Shown here one piece after another: positions 6,134 to 9,787 of a DNA stretch of 9,787 nucleotides. The DNA comes from Candidatus Beckwithbacteria bacterium (GTDB lineage Bacteria; Patescibacteriota; Microgenomatia; UBA1400; UBA1449). Location: contig JAAZND010000076.1 of the NCBI GenBank assembly GCA_012798485.1, positions 1 to 9,787 on the forward strand, in the 5' to 3' direction. The notes under the pieces were generated by a model, which saw only the letters and a list, made by a program, of their open reading frames with translations, was not told the origin of the DNA and did no database searches. The stretch's first letter is position 1. Each line of letters opens with the position of its first letter. The translations under genes were made by a program, and so were the position numbers.

Positions 6134-6457
6134 ATGCTTAAACTAAGAAATAATCATCGAGAAAATAATAAAATAACCAGTAGATTTTCTATTAATCATT
6201 TTTTAATTATTATTCTTGCTTTTCTTGTCGGTGCTCAAGTGATTTTATCCAATAAAGTAGCCACAAAAGGGCAATTATTAAGCCAACTAGAAGACCAAGC
6301 TGTTGTTTTAGAAGAGGAAAACCAGAAACTTCTATCTGCCAATGTAGATGATTTAAGTCTTAATCAGTTGTCAAAATACGCTCAGCAATTAGGCTTTGTG
6401 GAGCCAGAAGAAGTCATCAATTTATCAACTTCATCTCAAGGTTTGGCAATGAGATAA
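6134..6457 (+). CDS. ftsL: FtsL/DivIC-like septum protein
   Basis: The call rests on position and architecture, because FtsL sequences diverge strongly. The 107-aa protein has a basic N-terminal tail (1-20), one membrane helix at about 21-39, then a leucine-rich coiled coil (about 45-71, LLSQLEDQAVVLEEENQKLL), and a short C-terminal segment with LSLNQLSKYAQQLGFVEP. The last part matches the common FtsL/DivIC theme of a helix leading to a short G-F-x-x-P-E block. In other bacteria FtsL forms a complex with FtsB/DivIC and FtsQ that activates FtsW and FtsI at the septum. Here it sits between rsmH (30 nt) and ftsI (85 nt), its classical place. No ribosome binding site is visible before the ATG. 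DivIC/FtsB cannot be excluded from sequence alone. Confidence 0.82.
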   Translation: MLKLRNNHRENNKITSRFSINHFLIIILAFLVGAQVILSNKVATKGQLLSQLEDQAVVLEEENQKLLSANVDDLSLNQLSKYAQQLGFVEPEEVINLSTSSQGLAMR

Positions 6458-6486
6458 ATTTAAAGTAGAACAATCTTTTATATCCT

Positions 6487-6494
6487 TATATACT
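6487..6494 (+). promoter_or_regulatory. Possible weak promoter -10 before ftsI
   Basis: TATACT at 6489-6494 in the 85-nt ftsL-ftsI gap is a fair -10, but no good -35 is found 16-18 nt upstream. An internal promoter for ftsI is therefore only possible. The rest of the gap is AT-rich with no ribosome site. Confidence 0.25.
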
Positions 6495-6542
6495 AGAATT
6501 ACTGCATCGATTAAACATTAATTTGTTTATTTTTTTGTCTTT

Positions 6543-8327
6543 ATGAAAGAAAACAAAAAAGGTTTGATTTTTAAACAAAGAAGTTCATTTATTTTAATTG
6601 TTTTTTTGTTGATTGCCATTCTGATTATTGCTCGCTTGTTTTATTGGCAAGTTCTTAACGCTTCTTCTTTATCAGCCTTGGCAAGTTCTCAGCGCCAGTC
6701 TATTTCGGAAATACTGCCTAATCGTGGCAGTATTTTAGCCTCAGATGGTTTTCCTTTAGCAATTAATCAGGAAGGATTTTTGCTTTATGCGAATCCGCAG
6801 GAAGTTAATATCCCAGCCGAAAGTGCAGCTTCGATGCTTACTCCGATTTTGGTTCCCAGTCTTGATGAAGTGCCAGTAGCTACTGATGCTAGTCAAAAGG
6901 AAATTGAGGAGCTTAAGGAAAATCTAGAAACAAATACTCATAATTATTTAGTTTCACAATTGAATCAAAAAAATTTAGTATGGGTGCTTTTGCAAAGAAA
7001 ATTGCCTTTAGCTAAAAAGACTTTGATTGAAAAATTAAATATTGCTGGTCTTTATTTTCAGAATGAACCAGTGAGAGATTATCCAGAGGGTTCAATGTCT
7101 GCCCAAATTTTAGGTTTTATTGGGCAGGATGAACAGGGTAGAGATAAAGGCTATTTTGGTTTAGAAGGATTTTACGATCTTGATTTAAGTGGCAGGATTG
7201 GGATTGTGAAACAAGAAAAAGATGCTTTAAATAGACCCATTCCTATTGGCAAGTTTTGGGATCAGAAAAAAAGAGATGGTAGACATTTACAACTATATCT
7301 TGACCGGAGTATTCAATTTTTGGTCGAAGAGGCATTAAAAGAGGCAGTCAAAAAATATGGAGCTAAATCTGGTAGCGTGATTGTCATGGATCCTAAAACT
7401 GGAGGGATTTTAGCTATGGCATCTTGGCCTTCATTTAATCCAAATTTCTACACTAAATACAACTCAGAAGATTATGTTAACCCGGTAGTTTCTTTAACTT
7501 ATGAGCCTGGTTCTACTTTCAAAACCTTGGTCATGTCTGCAGCTATTAATGAAGGCGTTATTACTCCAGATACAATTTGTGATATGTGTGATCGTCCTTA
7601 TAAAATAGACAAATATTACATCAGAACTTGGAATAATCAATATTTTAAAAATAGCACTATGATCGATGTCTTAGTCCATTCTGATAATGTAGGCATGGTT
7701 TTTGTTTCTAAAAAATTAGGGATGGAGAAATTTGTCAGTTATCTAAAAAATTTTGGTATTGGCGAAATGACAGGGATTGATCTCCAAGGAGAAATAGCTC
7801 CACCACTAAGAGAAACCTGGTCAGAAATTGATCTTTCTACTGCTTCTTTTGGTCAAGGTTTAGTAGTTACTCCAATGCAAATGATCAAAGTTGTAGGCGC
7901 CATAGCAAATGAAGGTAAAATGATGCAGCCCAGAATGGTAGAAAAAATTATCGATAACGATAAAGAAATTGAATTAGAACCAAAATTTTTAGGCCAAGTG
8001 ATTTCCAAAGAAACGGCGGAAACTGTTAAAGAGATGATGGTTGCCTCGGCTTTGCATGGTGATGCCAAATGGACAGCTTTGAAAAACTATCGTATTGCTG
8101 GGAAAACTGGAACAGCTCAGGTGGCAGTTGAAGGTCATTATGATGAGGATAAAACAATTGCCTCTTTTGTGGGTTTTGCTCCAGCTGACAATCCGGCGTT
8201 TGTGATGCTGACGATTATTCAAGAACCAAGTTCATCTCCATGGGGAAGCGAGACTGCCGCTCCTTTATTTTTTAATATTGCCAAAAAACTGTTTATTCAT
8301 TTGGGTATTTCTCCAAAAGAAGATTGA
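6543..8327 (+). CDS. ftsI: Class B penicillin-binding protein, septal transpeptidase FtsI (PBP3)
   Basis: This is the septal DD-transpeptidase that crosslinks peptidoglycan with FtsW. It has 594 aa, normal for the family. The short cytoplasmic tail and membrane helix (about 15-33) lead into the pedestal domain, which begins with RGSILASDG (61-69), the RGxIxDRxG-type block. The transpeptidase domain (about 270-590) carries all three active-site motifs: STFK with nucleophile Ser324 and Lys327, SDN at 380-382, and KTG at 521-523. No PASTA domain is seen. An insert-like acidic stretch at about 110-135 within the pedestal is not conserved in my recollection. The catalytic set is complete, so the organism or its ancestor makes peptidoglycan. 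It ends in TGA, the only TGA stop in the window. It is the last gene of the division unit here; no murE or mraY follows. Confidence 0.94.
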   Translation: MKENKKGLIFKQRSSFILIVFLLIAILIIARLFYWQVLNASSLSALASSQRQSISEILPNRGSILASDGFPLAINQEGFLLYANPQEVNIPAESAASMLTPILVPSLDEVPVATDASQKEIEELKENLETNTHNYLVSQLNQKNLVWVLLQRKLPLAKKTLIEKLNIAGLYFQNEPVRDYPEGSMSAQILGFIGQDEQGRDKGYFGLEGFYDLDLSGRIGIVKQEKDALNRPIPIGKFWDQKKRDGRHLQLYLDRSIQFLVEEALKEAVKKYGAKSGSVIVMDPKTGGILAMASWPSFNPNFYTKYNSEDYVNPVVSLTYEPGSTFKTLVMSAAINEGVITPDTICDMCDRPYKIDKYYIRTWNNQYFKNSTMIDVLVHSDNVGMVFVSKKLGMEKFVSYLKNFGIGEMTGIDLQGEIAPPLRETWSEIDLSTASFGQGLVVTPMQMIKVVGAIANEGKMMQPRMVEKIIDNDKEIELEPKFLGQVISKETAETVKEMMVASALHGDAKWTALKNYRIAGKTGTAQVAVEGHYDEDKTIASFVGFAPADNPAFVMLTIIQEPSSSPWGSETAAPLFFNIAKKLFIHLGISPKED

Positions 8328-8381
8328 GTTGTAAATCAAATTTATTTGTAGAATATGCTTTCTATTTAAAAATACATAAAT

Positions 8382-8411
8382 TTGACTTTATGTTGTTATT
8401 TATTCTATATT
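8382..8411 (+). promoter_or_regulatory. Promoter giving a probably leaderless transcript
   Basis: TTGACT (8382-8387) and TATATT (8406-8411), with an 18-nt spacer, form a good sigma70-type promoter. The ATG at 8418 begins 7 nt after the -10, exactly where transcription should start, and no ribosome site exists between. This predicts a leaderless mRNA for the small cysteine-containing protein. Confidence 0.65.
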
Positions 8412-8417
8412 TAAATT

Positions 8418-8711
8418 ATGACAAATAAAAATGAACATGCAGAAAAAATAGATTTTTTACCTAAAGCTGGGTTTTTATCTTTATTTGTTATTTTAGGTTT
8501 ATTTGCCTTGCAGATTTCTCTTTTTTCTTATAATCAACTTAATCTTCAACAAAGACAAGCAGAAATACTTTATCAGCAAAAATTGGAACAAGAAACTAAA
8601 GCATTAGAGAAAGAAGCTTGCAGCGAGAAAGAAGGAAAAGAATGTGCTGATGGTTTGTATTGTGATTATGGATCTTCAGAAGAAGTCGGAATTTGTAAAA
8701 AGATAGAATAA
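8418..8711 (+). CDS. Small membrane-anchored protein with four-cysteine tail
   Basis: I do not recognise a named family. The 97-aa protein has a polar N-terminus, one membrane helix at about 17-36, a Gln/Glu/Lys-rich helical and probably coiled-coil segment (about 40-67), and a compact C-terminal tail with cysteines at 68, 76, 82 and 93. The spacing is C-x7-C-x5-C-x10-C. The GLYCDYG...GICKK pattern recalls small disulfide-rich modules (Dickkopf N-terminal-like or EGF-like repeats: C-x-x-G-x-x-C...G-x-C) found in secreted proteins. If the tail faces outward, two disulfides are plausible. The single-helix plus coiled-coil layout is also like FtsL/FtsB, and it lies 90 nt after ftsI, but the cysteine tail argues against a simple FtsB. 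The promoter at 8382-8411 suggests independent transcription. The ATG choice fits that promoter. Confidence 0.72.
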   Translation: MTNKNEHAEKIDFLPKAGFLSLFVILGLFALQISLFSYNQLNLQQRQAEILYQQKLEQETKALEKEACSEKEGKECADGLYCDYGSSEEVGICKKIE

Positions 8712-8739
8712 CAAGATATCTTCTTTTTTGTTTAGCATT

Positions 8740-8752
8740 TATAATACCTCCT
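8740..8752 (+). promoter_or_regulatory. -10 element at leaderless distance, with anti-SD-like sequence
   Basis: A perfect TATAAT (8740-8745) ends 7 nt before the MFS start codon, again predicting initiation at or beside the ATG. No clear -35 is present. The intervening ACCTCCT (8746-8752) equals the anti-Shine-Dalgarno core rather than a Shine-Dalgarno, so it cannot help 30S binding on this strand. Confidence 0.5.
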
Positions 8753-9679
8753 ATGGATTATCAACAGAGATTAAAACTCAATACAAAACTTTTTTATTTT
8801 ACTTCTATATCGGTGGCGCTAGCATTTATTATCCCTATTTGGGTAGTTTTTCAGAGAAGGTTTATGTCCTTTGAGCAGATAGCTTTAGTTTATGCTTCTG
8901 CTAGTGCAATGACAACAATTTTAGAATTGCCTACTGGAGCCTTGGCAGATTTAATTGGACGAAAAAAAACTTTGATTATTGCCTGGACTTTGAGCGCTTT
9001 AGCTTATATCTTTATGGCTTTTGCTCAGAATTTTTATTATTTCTTCTTTTGGTTTATGATCAATAGTATTGCAAATGCACTAGACTCCGGTTCATCTGAC
9101 GCTTTACTGTTTGATAGTTTAAAAGAGTTAAATAAAGAACATGAATATGCCAACTTTAATACTAAATATGGATTTATTTATCGTTTAGGATTGTCTTTTG
9201 CCTGTCTTATGGGAGGATATTTGTTTAATATTTGGGTTGGATTACCTTATCTTTTAACTGGGATATTTTCTTTACTTGTGGTTATACTCTATTTTTTTAT
9301 GATTGAACCCAAGATAGATAGTGAAAAATTTAGCTTACAAAATTACCTTAAACAAACAAAGATTGGTTTTAAACAGCTTTATAAAACTAATTTTATTAGA
9401 ATTTTAAGTATATATTTTATCGTAGTAGGAGCAATTACATGGACTTGTTTGAATTATTATAACCAGCCTTTTGCTGTAGAAGTCGGCTTTAATGATATTG
9501 AGAGGAGTTGGCTTTTTTCTGCTATTTATTTATTTGTTGCCTCATTGTTATTGGTTTTAGTTTCACTTTCCAAAAAACATAAAATTGATAAAAAATGGAT
9601 TTATTTAACTTTCCCAGTGGTAATTATTGTGGCTTTAATTCCTGGATTTATAACCATTGCAGAAAACCCCGCACTGTAA
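8753..9679 (+). CDS. MFS transporter, C-terminally truncated (likely pseudogene)
   Basis: Major facilitator superfamily proteins are usually about 400 aa with twelve membrane helices. This one has 308 aa. I count about nine helices, near residues 12-33, 42-62, 74-92, 94-112, 142-160, 165-184, 216-238, 254-272 and 284-303. The family motif A is clear in the loop after helix 2 (GALADLIGRKKT, residues 62-73). A GSSDALLFDSL block after helix 4 is common in one branch of bacterial MFS proteins. The substrate cannot be told. The last six codons (AENPAL and stop) fall in the A4 plus GC-rich hairpin at 9663-9688, and none of the three forward frames beyond encodes further hydrophobic helices. The simplest reading is interruption by an inserted element or a rearrangement, so the product is probably non-functional. 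A short natural variant is less likely. Confidence 0.8.
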   Translation: MDYQQRLKLNTKLFYFTSISVALAFIIPIWVVFQRRFMSFEQIALVYASASAMTTILELPTGALADLIGRKKTLIIAWTLSALAYIFMAFAQNFYYFFFWFMINSIANALDSGSSDALLFDSLKELNKEHEYANFNTKYGFIYRLGLSFACLMGGYLFNIWVGLPYLLTGIFSLLVVILYFFMIEPKIDSEKFSLQNYLKQTKIGFKQLYKTNFIRILSIYFIVVGAITWTCLNYYNQPFAVEVGFNDIERSWLFSAIYLFVASLLLVLVSLSKKHKIDKKWIYLTFPVVIIVALIPGFITIAENPAL

Positions 9680-9787
9680 GTGCGAGGGATGAATGCAATC
9701 AATGAGCACAAAAACGTAAAGCTTAAGTCATTTGATAAGATATAGTTAAGATGATAGAGACAAGTAGTCATACAGCTTACGATATAA
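9663..9787. mobile_element. Putative IS200/IS605-type element end, partial
   Basis: CCCCGCACT (9667-9675) and AGTGCGAGGG (9679-9688) form a 9-bp hairpin with a GTA loop and one bulged A. It is followed by GATGAATGC (a subterminal hairpin plus AATGC pattern that I associate with IS200/IS605 and tnpB-type ends). It is clearly more GC-rich than its surroundings and interrupts the transporter frame. The following 91 nt contain no long convincing ORF and no more MFS sequence. Orientation is unresolved: read on the minus strand it would be the 3' end of an element whose genes lie beyond the window. A plain terminator-like hairpin or a rearrangement junction are the alternatives. Confidence 0.4.

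Noticed and set aside
7853..8222. Two antisense frames opposite the ftsI transpeptidase domain
   Set aside because: They are the complement of conserved catalytic-domain sequence, including the KTG region, and show no sign of being genes.
8325..8327. Possible UGA=Gly recoding, as in SR1/Gracilibacteria
   Set aside because: All conserved genes read through with no in-frame TGA, and the single TGA ends ftsI at a natural length; readthrough would add only eight codons.
8336..8385. 10-bp inverted repeat TCAAATTTAT/ATAAATTTGA between ftsI and the small gene
   Set aside because: It has a 30-nt loop, is AT-only apart from one pair, and has no T-run, so it is not a credible terminator; the 3' arm is better explained by the -35 element.
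9689..9745. Short open frame starting ATGAATGCAATC after the hairpin
   Set aside because: Only about 18 codons to a TAG, with no similarity to a transposase start and no hydrophobic MFS continuation.
1..9787. CRISPR arrays, tRNA or rRNA genes
   Set aside because: No regularly spaced direct repeats longer than the 7-nt array, and no cloverleaf or rRNA-like sequence was seen on either strand.

Overview
The window is AT-rich, gene-dense bacterial DNA in which nearly all genes lie on the plus strand. It reads most naturally as a Candidate Phyla Radiation (Patescibacteria) genome. The support is a DUF4012 protein, a short RecO without its zinc finger, a single-chain alpha2-type glycyl-tRNA synthetase, a cut-down division cluster, and almost no Shine-Dalgarno sequences. 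All family assignments come from reading motifs; no search was run. The code appears standard: UGA ends ftsI at 8325-8327 and interrupts no conserved gene, so the UGA=Gly code of some CPR lineages is unlikely.

Region 1 (1-2028) holds the 3' part of a DUF4012 gene and a TTG-initiated recO, separated by a heptamer repeat. Region 2 (2013-3632) is the glycine-responsive unit. It has an extended -10 promoter, a very compact T-box leader whose only candidate Stem I is a tiny hairpin with GGC in its loop, a canonical T-box motif, mutually exclusive antiterminator and terminator stems, and then glyQS. Region 3 (3694-4595) encodes a membrane-anchored, cysteine-containing protein of unknown function and ends in a strong GAAA-loop terminator.

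Region 4 (4677-8327) is the division-and-wall unit mraZ-rsmH-ftsL-ftsI. It has its own near-consensus promoter, with three TGGTGA direct repeats at exactly 10-bp spacing over the -10 and start region. This is the arrangement expected for MraZ autorepression. An 8-bp palindrome lies just before the mraZ start. The usual downstream murein genes (murE, murF, mraY, murD) are absent from the window.

Region 5 (8382-9787) has a small membrane-anchored protein with four cysteines, whose promoter places transcription at or next to its ATG, followed by an MFS transporter. The transporter stops after about nine of twelve expected membrane helices, inside a GC-rich hairpin. The sequence after the hairpin is unrelated to MFS and resembles the terminus of an IS200/IS605-type element. 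The most interesting items are the miniature T-box, the MraZ-box promoter, the leaderless-type promoters and the interrupted transporter.
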